A program made the position numbers and the translations under genes. Shown here piece after piece: positions 56,852-64,000 of a stretch of DNA of 64,000 nucleotides (position 1 is its first letter; every line of letters starts with the position of its first letter). The stretch comes from Leifsonia aquatica (lineage in GTDB: Bacteria; Actinomycetota; Actinomycetes; Actinomycetales; Microbacteriaceae). Where the stretch lies: NCBI RefSeq assembly GCF_014190775.1, contig NZ_JACHVP010000005.1, forward strand, positions 62,001 through 126,000. Reading direction: 5' to 3'. The notes below the pieces were generated by a model. That model was not told the DNA's origin. It did not search any database and worked only from the letters and a program-made list of their open reading frames with translations.

Positions 56852-57718
56852 ATGACTGAGTTCACCTGGTTCATCACCGGTTCGTCGCGCGGTTTCGGCC
56901 GCGCCCTCGCCGAGGCGGCCCTGCGCCACGGCGACCGCGTCGCCGCCACGGCACGCACCCCCGAGCAACTCGACGACCTGATCGCCGAATACGGCGCGGA
57001 CCGCGTCGTCGCCCTGCCGCTCGACGTCACCGATCCCGGCGCCGCCGCGTCCGCGCTCGCCGCTGCCCGCGACCGTTTCGGCCGCATCGATGTGCTGGTC
57101 AACAACGCCGGCTACGCCAACGTCGCGCCGATCGAGACGGGCTCTCCCAGCGACTTCCGCACACAGTTCGAGACCAACTTCTGGGGTGTGTACACCGTCT
57201 CGACCGCGGCCATCCCTCTCCTCCGCGAGCAGGGCGGCGGCCTCATCGTGCAGTTCTCGTCGGTGGGCGGCCGGGTCGGCGGCTCGCCGGGCATCGGCTC
57301 CTACCAGGCGGCGAAGTTCGCGGTCGACGGCTTCAGCCGCGTGCTCGCGGCGGAGACGGCGCCGTTCGGCGTGCGGGTGATGGTCGTCGAACCGAGCGGT
57401 TTCGCGACCGACTGGGCGGGTTCGTCCATGGGCGTCGGCGACATCCCCGCCGAGTACGAGCAGACCGTGGGAGCGATGGGGGCGATGCGCGGCACGCGGG
57501 TCATGGCGGGTGATCCGGCGCGCGCGGCGGAGATCCTGGTGCGTGTCGCGCACGCGGACGAGCAGCCGTCGCATCTCCTGCTCGGCCGCACCGCCCAGGC
57601 CATGGCGATCGACTACTCCGAGCGGCAGCTGGAGGAGGCGCGCACCTGGAGCGCCGTCAGCATCTCCGCCGACAGCGGCGAGGAGTACCCCGTCGCGCTC
57701 CCGGTCGACGCGGACTGA
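56852..57718 (+). CDS. Short-chain dehydrogenase/reductase (SDR)
   Basis: 288 residues, classical SDR. NAD(P) motif TGSSRGFGRALAEAA (T-G-x3-G-x-G), NNAGY, the catalytic Ser in FSSVGGR and Tyr/Lys in SYQAAKFAVDGF are all present. The Arg after the first motif (ARTPEQL) suggests NADP(H). The C-terminal extension is typical of oxidoreductases annotated as YjgI/retinol-dehydrogenase-like. Divergent from a TetR gene that should repress it; probably a leaderless mRNA. Substrate unknown. Confidence 0.9.
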   Translation: MTEFTWFITGSSRGFGRALAEAALRHGDRVAATARTPEQLDDLIAEYGADRVVALPLDVTDPGAAASALAAARDRFGRIDVLVNNAGYANVAPIETGSPSDFRTQFETNFWGVYTVSTAAIPLLREQGGGLIVQFSSVGGRVGGSPGIGSYQAAKFAVDGFSRVLAAETAPFGVRVMVVEPSGFATDWAGSSMGVGDIPAEYEQTVGAMGAMRGTRVMAGDPARAAEILVRVAHADEQPSHLLLGRTAQAMAIDYSERQLEEARTWSAVSISADSGEEYPVALPVDAD

Positions 57719-57757
57719 CACTCCGGCGAGGAGTGTGAGAAAAGTCCTTGCGCAAAG

Positions 57758-57776
57758 AAGCTAATGGTATTAGCTT
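57758..57776. promoter_or_regulatory. Palindromic operator over a leaderless promoter
   Basis: AAGCTAAT-GGT-ATTAGCTT is a perfect 8-bp inverted repeat with a 3-bp centre. It overlaps the -10 (TAGCTT, 57771-57776) of a promoter with TTGCGC 17 bp upstream (57748-57753); the hydrolase ATG follows 7 nt after the -10. The TetR gene two cistrons in is the likely ligand-responsive repressor. Confidence 0.75.
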
Positions 57777-57783
57777 TACGGCT

Positions 57784-58641
57784 ATGAACACTTCCATCGC
57801 CTCGCAGGTCCACTTCCTGCAGCGCCCCGAGGGACGCATCAGCTACACCGTCGAGGGCTCCGGCCCGCTCGTGGTCGCCGTCCCGGGGATGGGCGACCTC
57901 CGCTCCAGCTATCGCGAGCTCGTCGGCCCTCTGGTCGACGCCGGGTACTGCGTGGCGGTCACCGACCTCCGCTCCCACGGCGACTCCGACACGGGCTTCA
58001 CCACCTTCGGCGACATCGCCACGGGGGAAGACCTGATCGCGCTGATCGACGAGCTCGGCGGCCCGGCCGTCGTGCTCGGCAACTCCATGGGCGCGGCGGC
58101 AGCCGCCTGGGCCGCGGCCGAGCGACCAGACGCCATCGCCGGGCTGGCGCTCTACGGACCGCTGCTGCGGGATCCCGCTGCGAGCCGCGCGACGGCCGCC
58201 TTCCAGAAGGCGCTGTTCGGCGTGGTCCTCGCCCGCCCCTGGGGCGCCGCGTTCTGGGCGGGCTACTACAAGAAGCCGCTCAACAAGGGACACGCGGCAC
58301 CGTGGCTCGACGAGCACGTCACCGCCATCCGCGCGAATCTGCGTGAGCCCGGCCGGCTGCGCGACTTCCGGCGCCTGGCGCTTCAGCTGACGCACTCCGT
58401 CGTGGAGCCGCGGCTGCCCGAGGTGCAGGCGCCGATGATCGCGTTCGTCGGCGAGTTCGACCCCGACTTCCCCGACGCCGCGGCGGAGGCCGACTGGATC
58501 GAGTCGCTCGGCGCTCGCGTCGTCCGCGTCTCCGATGCCGCCCACTACCCGCACGCGCAGCGCCCGGACGTCACGGTCCCGGCGACGCTCGAGTTCCTCC
58601 AGGAGCGCCGTGCGGCGGGATGGGCGGGTACGCGTGCCTAG
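57784..58641 (+). CDS. Alpha/beta hydrolase
   Basis: 285 residues. The hydrolase core has LVVAVPGMGDLRSSYREL, VTDLRSHGDSDTGF, the nucleophile elbow VVLGNSMGAAAAAW, an acid in GEFDPDFPD and the His in AAHYPHAQRP. The cap region (about 130-190) is helical. Similar enzymes are general esterases or lactonases. First gene of a two-gene unit with a TetR repressor whose GTG overlaps its stop by 8 bp. Substrate unknown. Confidence 0.9.
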   Translation: MNTSIASQVHFLQRPEGRISYTVEGSGPLVVAVPGMGDLRSSYRELVGPLVDAGYCVAVTDLRSHGDSDTGFTTFGDIATGEDLIALIDELGGPAVVLGNSMGAAAAAWAAAERPDAIAGLALYGPLLRDPAASRATAAFQKALFGVVLARPWGAAFWAGYYKKPLNKGHAAPWLDEHVTAIRANLREPGRLRDFRRLALQLTHSVVEPRLPEVQAPMIAFVGEFDPDFPDAAAEADWIESLGARVVRVSDAAHYPHAQRPDVTVPATLEFLQERRAAGWAGTRA

Positions 58642-59254
58642 GGCGGGCCTCAGCCGGGCGTCGGTCACGGACGTCGCGCTCGAACTCGTCGACGAGGGCG
58701 GGGTGAGCGGCTTCGATCGCCTCACCCTCGCCGCCGTCGCAGCGCGCGCCGGCGTCGCCGTCCCGAGCCTCTACAAGCACGTCGCGTCGCTCGTGGATCT
58801 GCGCCGCCTGGTCGCCACGGAGGCCGTGGCCGAGCTCACCAGGGCCCTCGCGGCGGCGACCATCGGCCGGTCGGGGGAGGAGGCCGTGCGAGCGGCGGCG
58901 GTCGCCCTCCGCGGCTACGCGCACATGCATCCCGGGCGCTACGCGTCCACGCAGGTCGCTCCGCACCTGGCCGAGTCGGCCGACGCTGAGCTGGCGGCAC
59001 GTGCAGGGGAGACCGTGCAGGTGCTGTCCGCCGCCCTTCGCGCCTTCGGGCTGCCGGACGACGCGAACGTGGACGCCATCCGCATCCTCCGCAGTTCGCT
59101 CCACGGCTTCATCAGCCTGGAGCTGGGTGGTGGCTTCGGCCTCCCGGACGACCTCGATCGCACCTTCGACCGCCTGGTCGCCGTGGTCATTGCGGGACTG
59201 GAGGCGATGGCGGCGCAGGGCGCGGAAGAGATCCTGGAGTCTCGCCCCGCCTAG
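58634..59254 (+). CDS. TetR-family regulator with WHG-type C-domain
   Basis: 206 residues. N-terminal ASVTDVALELVDEGGVSGFD and LAAVAARAGVAVPSLYKHVA give the DNA-binding domain; the C-terminal part with AVALRGYAHMHPGRYAST and ILRSSLHGFISLELGGGFGL is the WHG form. The GTG at 58634 overlaps the hydrolase stop by 8 bp. It probably represses the operon through the palindrome at 57758-57776. Its TAG stop and the stop of the convergent gene share the same CTAG tetranucleotide. Confidence 0.88.
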   Translation: MPRAGLSRASVTDVALELVDEGGVSGFDRLTLAAVAARAGVAVPSLYKHVASLVDLRRLVATEAVAELTRALAAATIGRSGEEAVRAAAVALRGYAHMHPGRYASTQVAPHLAESADAELAARAGETVQVLSAALRAFGLPDDANVDAIRILRSSLHGFISLELGGGFGLPDDLDRTFDRLVAVVIAGLEAMAAQGAEEILESRPA

Positions 59255-59700
59255 GGCCGCTCGCGGCTCGCGATGTCGTCGGAGAGCCGCTGCACCTCGG
59301 CGGGATCCGCGTCCCGGGCGAGGGCGACGTAGTGGTCCATGACCGCCGGCCGGTAGCGCACGGGCAGCGTCTGTCCGGGCGAGAGCCGCGTGAGCTCGGT
59401 GATGGTGAGGTCTTCGTCAGCGATACCGCGGAACGAGATACCGTCGGCCGTCTCCACGTCGAGCATCAGGACCACACGTGGGCTGCCGTCGCTGCTGACC
59501 TCGCGCCAGTCGACGAGGACTCCGAGCGCAAGCGTCCCCGTGCGCAGTTCCGCCTTGCGCTTGCGGGCAGCACTGCTCAGGTACGGGTTCGGGACGACGC
59601 CCGGGAAGTCGGGCCCGACGCCCAGCGATTCCCGGCTGAGGTCGGGCCGGAGCTGCTCCACCAGATCGCTGAGACTGCGCTTCTTCTTCGAACCGAACAT
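59251..59700 (-). CDS. Conserved small protein of unknown function
   Basis: 149 residues, soluble. A basic N-terminus (FGSKKKRSLSDLVEQL) is followed by a Pro/Asn-rich stretch and a beta-rich domain (about 55-135) with LALGVLVDWREVSSDG and QTLPVRYRPAVMDHYVALAR. The LPVRYRP motif occurs in SHOCT/DUF3592-like beta-barrel proteins, but I cannot name the family. GGGGGAG precedes the ATG at 59700. Convergent with the TetR gene with a 4-bp overlap at the stops. Confidence 0.6.
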   Translation of the reverse strand: MFGSKKKRSLSDLVEQLRPDLSRESLGVGPDFPGVVPNPYLSSAARKRKAELRTGTLALGVLVDWREVSSDGSPRVVLMLDVETADGISFRGIADEDLTITELTRLSPGQTLPVRYRPAVMDHYVALARDADPAEVQRLSDDIASRERP

Positions 59701-59867
59701 CCCGATCTCCCCCTCGCATCGGTGCCGGAGTCTGAGTCCGGCGCTTCGCATCACCGCGATCCTATGCGGTGGCCCGCGAAACGAGAGCGGGGCCGCGACG
59801 CGCCCCGGCCGTGATGACCGGATGGCGTGTCGCGACCCCGCTCTGCGTGGAGTGCCGGGTGCCGGGC

Positions 59868-61553
59868 TCAGCCGCGCGCGCGGCGCGAGCCGAGGCCGCG
59901 GCTGGTGCTGCCGTTGACCAGGTCGCCCATGCGGATCTGTCCGCCCGAGCGACGGTTGTCACCGCCGCGCGACGGCGACTGCTTCGCCGACGAGCGCTCG
60001 GTGCCGTGGCGACCGCCCTCGACCGCGTCGCGTCCGCGACCGCCGTGCGAGCCGCTGCCGGCCTGGCCGCCGCGACCCTGACCGCCCTGGCCGTTCTGGC
60101 CCTGGCCGCCCTGGCCGCCCTGGCCGCGGCGACGCCCCTGGCCGTTCTGCTGCTGACCATCGCGCTGCTGACCGTCGCGCTGGCTCGCGCCCGCGCCGTC
60201 ACCGGCCGAGCCGTTCCCGCGTCCGCGGCGACGGCGTCCGCCGCCGGCCGACTCGCCGGAGGGGGCCTGCGTGCGGCGCTGGCCGCCCGACTTCTGCGCG
60301 CCGGAGCGTCCGCCGCCGGCCTGTGCGCCGCCCTGGCGTCCGCCGCCCGATGCCGCGGGGGCGTCGGTGGGGGCGATGCGCTCGGCCGGCTCGCCGACGA
60401 GCTCGGTGACGGCCGGGGAGTCGGCGGTGACCTTCTGCGGGGTCACAGTGATGGCGGCGTTGCGCAGGAGGACCTTCACATCGCCGGCCTGCTCGGTGAG
60501 CATCACGGTGACCACGTCGCCCGCGCTGCCCGCACGAGCGGTGCGGCCGGAGCGGTGGAGGTACGCCTTGTGCTCCGCCGGCGGATCCACGTGCACGACG
60601 AGCTCGACGTCGTCCACGTGCACGCCGCGCGCGGCGACGTCCGTGGCGACGAGCACGCGCACCTCGCCCGAGCCGAACGCGGCCAGGTTGCGGTCGCGGG
60701 CGGGCTGGGAGAGGTTGCCGTGCAGGTCGACCGCGGGCACGCCCGACGAGGTGAGCTGCTTGGCGAGGCGCTTGGCCTGGTGCTTGGTGCGGGTGAAGAG
60801 GATGCGGCGGCCGCGCCCCGAGGCGAGGGCCGTCACGAGGTCCTTCTTGGCGTCGGCGTCCCGCACCTCGAAGACGTGGTGGGTCATCGCCGCGACGTGG
60901 CTGGTGGCCTCGTCGACGGAGTGCATCGCCTCGTTCTGCAGGAACCGCTTCACGAGCTTGTCCACGCCGTTGTCGAGCGTGGCGGAGAACAGCATGCGCT
61001 GGCCGCCGGTGGGGGTCTTGTCCATGATGCGCGTGACGACGGGCAGGAAGCCGAGGTCGGCCATGTGGTCGGCCTCGTCGAGCACGGTGATCTCGATCCG
61101 GTCGAGCGAGATCTCGCCCTGCTTCATCAGGTCGTCGAGGCGGCCGGGGCAGGCGACGACGATGTCGACGCCGGCACGGAGGGCCGCGACCTGACGGCTC
61201 TGCGAGACGCCGCCGAAGATCGTGGTGATGGCGAGGCCGGCCGAGTCGGCGAGCGGCTTCAGGGTCGCGGCGATCTGCGTGGCGAGCTCGCGGGTCGGGG
61301 CGAGCACGAGGCCGCGCGGGCGGCTGCTGCGGCCGCGGCTGGGCGCGCCGTCGGAGAGCCGGGCGACGAGGGGGAGGCTGAAGGCGATGGTCTTGCCGGA
61401 GCCGGTCTTGCCGCGTCCGAGGACGTCGCGGCCCGACAGGGTGTCGGGCAGGGTGTCGGCCTGGATGGGGAACGCCTCGGTCTTGCCGTCGGCCGCGAGA
61501 ACGGCGACGAGAGGAGCGGGCACGCCGAGATCGGCGAAGGTCGTGGTGGTCAC
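59868..61553 (-). CDS. DEAD-box RNA helicase with Gly/Arg/Gln-rich tail
   Basis: 561 residues. Complete DEAD-box core (about 1-370): Q motif region with FPIQADTLPD, Walker A GKTGSGKT, PTRELA, DEAD in VLDEADHMADLGF, SATL, VATDVAARGVHVDD and HRSGRTARAG. The last 170 residues are low-complexity (Gly, Gln, Arg, Ser, with RGG-like and GQ runs), typical of cold-adapted or ribosome-assembly helicases and likely to bind RNA or phase-separate. The GTG at 61553 has AAAGG 6 nt upstream. The frame stays open far upstream opposite helD; that part is not coding. Confidence 0.93.
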   Translation of the reverse strand: MTTTTFADLGVPAPLVAVLAADGKTEAFPIQADTLPDTLSGRDVLGRGKTGSGKTIAFSLPLVARLSDGAPSRGRSSRPRGLVLAPTRELATQIAATLKPLADSAGLAITTIFGGVSQSRQVAALRAGVDIVVACPGRLDDLMKQGEISLDRIEITVLDEADHMADLGFLPVVTRIMDKTPTGGQRMLFSATLDNGVDKLVKRFLQNEAMHSVDEATSHVAAMTHHVFEVRDADAKKDLVTALASGRGRRILFTRTKHQAKRLAKQLTSSGVPAVDLHGNLSQPARDRNLAAFGSGEVRVLVATDVAARGVHVDDVELVVHVDPPAEHKAYLHRSGRTARAGSAGDVVTVMLTEQAGDVKVLLRNAAITVTPQKVTADSPAVTELVGEPAERIAPTDAPAASGGGRQGGAQAGGGRSGAQKSGGQRRTQAPSGESAGGGRRRRGRGNGSAGDGAGASQRDGQQRDGQQQNGQGRRRGQGGQGGQGQNGQGGQGRGGQAGSGSHGGRGRDAVEGGRHGTERSSAKQSPSRGGDNRRSGGQIRMGDLVNGSTSRGLGSRRARG

Positions 61554-61811
61554 TGGTGCCTTTCGGGCATAAGGCCCCGGCGCGGGTTTTTCGGACGCAC
61601 GGGACGTAATGGCGAAGGTGCGGGATGCACGTTTCGTTCGCCGTGAGAAAGTGGCGCAGGCGGGGCGGTGCCCGTCGCTTGCGCGGTGCGTTCTACGACG
61701 CAGGAGCCGTCGGATGGCTCGCAGTGACACCATCCTACCGTGTCTGGCTGGGAGCGCAGTCCCGGGTGGAGGTCGTAGACTTTCGGCCCGGAATCGAGAG
61801 GCGGTCATCGG
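61554..61811. promoter_or_regulatory. Divergent region between the RNA helicase and helD
   Basis: 258 bp containing both promoters and, on the helicase side, room for a long 5' leader as expected for cold-regulated helicase genes. I see no strong palindrome. GAGAGG (about 61796) can serve as the helD ribosome site. Confidence 0.4.
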
Positions 61812-64000
61812 GTGCACGAATCGGAGCTCGATCGCGAACGCGCGGTCGTCGAGGGCCTGTACGAGCGTCTGGACGCCCTGCGCGCCGAAACGGCCGAACG
61901 CCTGACCCGGGTGCGCCGCGAATCGGTGGGCGGAAACCACCAGGCCCGCAGCGAGCGGGACGCGTTCGCCCGGCTCTATGAGGATCAACTCATCCAGCTG
62001 CGCGACGTGGATGCCCGCCTGGTCTTCGGCCGCCTCCTGCTGGAGGAGACCGTCGACGGCTCGGCCCACCGGTACATCGGACGCATCGGCCTGCGCGACG
62101 ACGACCAGCGCTCGCTGCTGATCGACTGGCGTGCGCAGCAGGCCGGCGCCTTCTATCAGGCGACGGCGAACGAGCGGATGGGCGTGCGCGCCCGCCGCCA
62201 CCTGACCATGACCGGCCGGGAAGTCGTCCGGATCGACGACGAGGTCTTCGACGAGGCCCTGCTGTCCGGCGACCGGGCCGCGGGCGAGAGCGTGCAGGGC
62301 GAGGGCGCGCTCCTCGCCGCGCTCAGCGCGCAGCGCACCGGCCGCATGGGCGACATCGTCGCGACCATCCAGGCCGAGCAGGACCGCATCATCCGCTCCG
62401 ACCTGCGCGGTGCGCTCGTCGTGCAGGGCGGCCCCGGCACCGGCAAGACCGCCGTCGCGCTGCACCGCGCCGCGTACCTGCTCTACGCGAACCGGCAGCG
62501 GCTGGGTTCGTCCGGTGTGCTGGTGGTGGGCCCGTCGACCGCGTTCCTGCGCTATATCGAGGCCGTGCTGCCCTCGCTCGGCGAGACCGGCGTCGTGCTG
62601 CAGACGCTCGGCGAGCTGTTCCCCGGGGTGGAGGCGACGACCGACGACGAGGCCGAGGCCGCGCGCCTGAAGGGGTCGGCGCAGATGGCGCGGTTGCTCT
62701 CGCGGGCCGTGCGGTCGCGGCAGAAGGCGCCGGATGCGCCGCAGACCGTGGTCGTCGACAACGAGCGCCTCGTGGTGCAGCCCGACCTGGTCCAGCGCGC
62801 CATCGCCAAGGCCCAGCGCTCCGGCAAGCCGCACAACGTCGCGCGCGTCACGTTCGTCAAGCACGCCCTCGGCGAGCTGACGGATCAGCTCGCCGCCCAG
62901 CTGCGGGCCTCCGGCTCCACGTTGGACGAGGCGGATCTGAAGGTGCTGCGGGAGGACCTGCGCACCTCCTACGACATCCGCGTCCTGCTCAACACGGCCT
63001 GGCTGCCGCTCACCCCGCAGAAGCTCCTGCAGGACCTGTACGCGCGTCCCGCCTGGCTCACGGAACTGACCCCGCGGTGGAGCGCCGAGCAGCGCGCCGC
63101 CCTGCTGCGTGAGCGCTCCGCGCCGTTCACCGTCTCCGACGTGCCCCTGCTCGACGAGGCCGCCGAACTGCTCGGCGACTTCCCGGGCCGGCCCGATCCC
63201 GCCGCCCGCGAGCGCGACCGGCAGCGCAAGCGCGACATCGAGAACGCCAAGGCCGCCATCCGCAACATGGGGGTGGAGGGCCTGGTCAGCGCCGAGCAGC
63301 TGGCCGACGGGTTCGCCGAGCAGGAGGACCGCGGCACCACGGCCGAGCGCGCCTCCGCCGACCGGTCGTGGACCTACGGGCACGTGGTGGTCGACGAGGC
63401 CCAGGAGCTCTCGCCGATGCAGTGGCGCGTGCTCGTCCGCCGGTGCCCGATGCGGTCGTTCACCATCGTCGGCGATATCGCGCAGGTGTCGTCGCCGGCC
63501 GGCGCGACCAGCTGGGCCGCTGCGCTGCAGCCGTACTTCAAGGACTCCTGGCGGCTCGAGGAGCTCACGGTCAACTACCGCACGCCGGCCCAGATCGCCC
63601 AGGAGGCGGAGCGCATGGCGCAGAGCGCGGGCCTCCCGATCACCCCGACGCGCTCCGTGCGCGAGGGCGACTGGCCCATCCGTCGCGTGAGCGCGGACGG
63701 CGCCACTCTGCCCGACGCGGTGGTGGCGGCGGTCGAGCACGATCGGGGCATCGATACCCAGGGCACGCTCGCGGTGATCGCTCCGGTGCGGGAGGTGGAG
63801 GCGGTCGCGGCGGCGATCACGGCGCGCTACGGCGAGCACGCGGGCCGCGGCGCCGCTGGTCTGAACCGCCCGATCGCGGTGCTCAGCGGCTACGAGGCCA
63901 AGGGGCTCGAGTTCGACGCCGTCGTGCTCGCCGATCCCGGTGCGCTCGCCGCGGAGACCGCCCGTGGGGCGGCGACCCTGTACGTCGCGATGACCCGGCC
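61812..64000 (+). CDS. helD: HelD-type helicase/RNA polymerase-recycling factor (3' end outside window)
   Basis: At least 729 residues, still open at the window end. The coiled-coil N-terminal arm (about 1-75: DRERAVVEGLYERLDALRAE, RLTRVRRESVGGNHQARSER) is typical of actinobacterial (class II) HelD, which inserts into RNA polymerase. The UvrD-like motor has Walker A VVQGGPGTGKTAVALHRAAY (about 205-224), VVDEAQELSPMQW (motif II), GDIAQ, TVNYRTP and a late GLEFDAVVLADP. It releases stalled RNA polymerase using ATP and can confer rifampicin tolerance in relatives. GTG start with GAGAGG upstream; divergent from the RNA helicase. Confidence 0.92.
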   Translation, partial: MHESELDRERAVVEGLYERLDALRAETAERLTRVRRESVGGNHQARSERDAFARLYEDQLIQLRDVDARLVFGRLLLEETVDGSAHRYIGRIGLRDDDQRSLLIDWRAQQAGAFYQATANERMGVRARRHLTMTGREVVRIDDEVFDEALLSGDRAAGESVQGEGALLAALSAQRTGRMGDIVATIQAEQDRIIRSDLRGALVVQGGPGTGKTAVALHRAAYLLYANRQRLGSSGVLVVGPSTAFLRYIEAVLPSLGETGVVLQTLGELFPGVEATTDDEAEAARLKGSAQMARLLSRAVRSRQKAPDAPQTVVVDNERLVVQPDLVQRAIAKAQRSGKPHNVARVTFVKHALGELTDQLAAQLRASGSTLDEADLKVLREDLRTSYDIRVLLNTAWLPLTPQKLLQDLYARPAWLTELTPRWSAEQRAALLRERSAPFTVSDVPLLDEAAELLGDFPGRPDPAARERDRQRKRDIENAKAAIRNMGVEGLVSAEQLADGFAEQEDRGTTAERASADRSWTYGHVVVDEAQELSPMQWRVLVRRCPMRSFTIVGDIAQVSSPAGATSWAAALQPYFKDSWRLEELTVNYRTPAQIAQEAERMAQSAGLPITPTRSVREGDWPIRRVSADGATLPDAVVAAVEHDRGIDTQGTLAVIAPVREVEAVAAAITARYGEHAGRGAAGLNRPIAVLSGYEAKGLEFDAVVLADPGALAAETARGAATLYVAMTR

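Noticed and set aside
61554-63839. Upstream extension of the DEAD-box helicase frame opposite helD
   Set aside because: The DEAD-box core starts at the GTG at 61553 with a ribosome site; the extension is antisense to a clear helD motor domain.

Overview
The window is very GC-rich throughout (third codon positions almost all G or C). It carries the hallmarks of a Gram-positive actinobacterium, probably of the Microbacteriaceae (Leifsonia/Microbacterium type): LAxTG (class E) sortase signals, a DtxR/IdeR iron box, a BioQ-type biotin regulator, DUF3566 and DUF916 proteins, a HelD helicase, many GTG/TTG starts, and several promoters that seem to give leaderless mRNAs. The genus is inferred. I see no rRNA, tRNA, CRISPR array, transposase or integrase.

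Layout. 1-3.7 kb: end of a membrane protein gene, a LacI regulator with a BMP-like lipoprotein, and a HupE-type membrane protein. 3.8-6.8 kb: a secreted metallophosphoesterase whose C-terminus looks like a WxL domain, followed by a DUF916 (WxL-interacting) membrane protein. 6.9-9.2 kb: a divergent MFS exporter/TetR pair. 9.1-20.5 kb, all on the minus strand: a surface-structure locus of LuxR regulator, a 1896-residue protein with 16 IPT/TIG repeats and an LADTG anchor, two TasA-like proteins, a SipW-type signal peptidase fused to an LAATG-tailed exported domain, and a small secreted protein.

20.7-26.9 kb: an iron-regulated siderophore-interacting protein, oleate hydratase with a palindromic operator, then a translationally coupled pair: a wall-anchored cohesin protein and a secreted amidase with an N-terminal dockerin. 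A possible pseudokinase follows. 26.9-31 kb: DUF805 protein, ScbR-like TetR, MarR/MFS operon, LysR regulator. 31.2-36 kb: a 1598-residue secreted nuclease/5'-nucleotidase with a Trp-rich tail. 36.2-41.5 kb: a six-gene overlapping biotin-uptake operon (bioY, acyl-CoA ligase, thiolase, bioM, bioN, CHY zinc protein) divergent from bioQ, with two matching operators.

41.5-47.2 kb: DUF3566 protein, pyruvate oxidase, then a lower-GC cassette with a Cys-rich secreted protein and a small membrane protein. The cassette lies between two 46-bp direct repeats that copy the 3' end of the adjacent LytR-CpsA-Psr gene. 47.3-64 kb: MarR regulator, membrane protein, FMN reductase, the DNA-repair pair nei2/lhr, an esterase, a degenerate Nudix protein, TetR-controlled SDR and hydrolase units, a conserved small protein, a DEAD-box RNA helicase with a Gly/Arg/Gln tail, and the start of helD.

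The strongest leads are the cohesin-dockerin amidase pair, the signal peptidase fused to a sortase-substrate domain inside a TasA-like operon, the WxL-like phosphoesterase with its DUF916 partner, the repeat-flanked secreted-peptide/membrane-protein cassette, and the biotin operon with an embedded ligase and thiolase.
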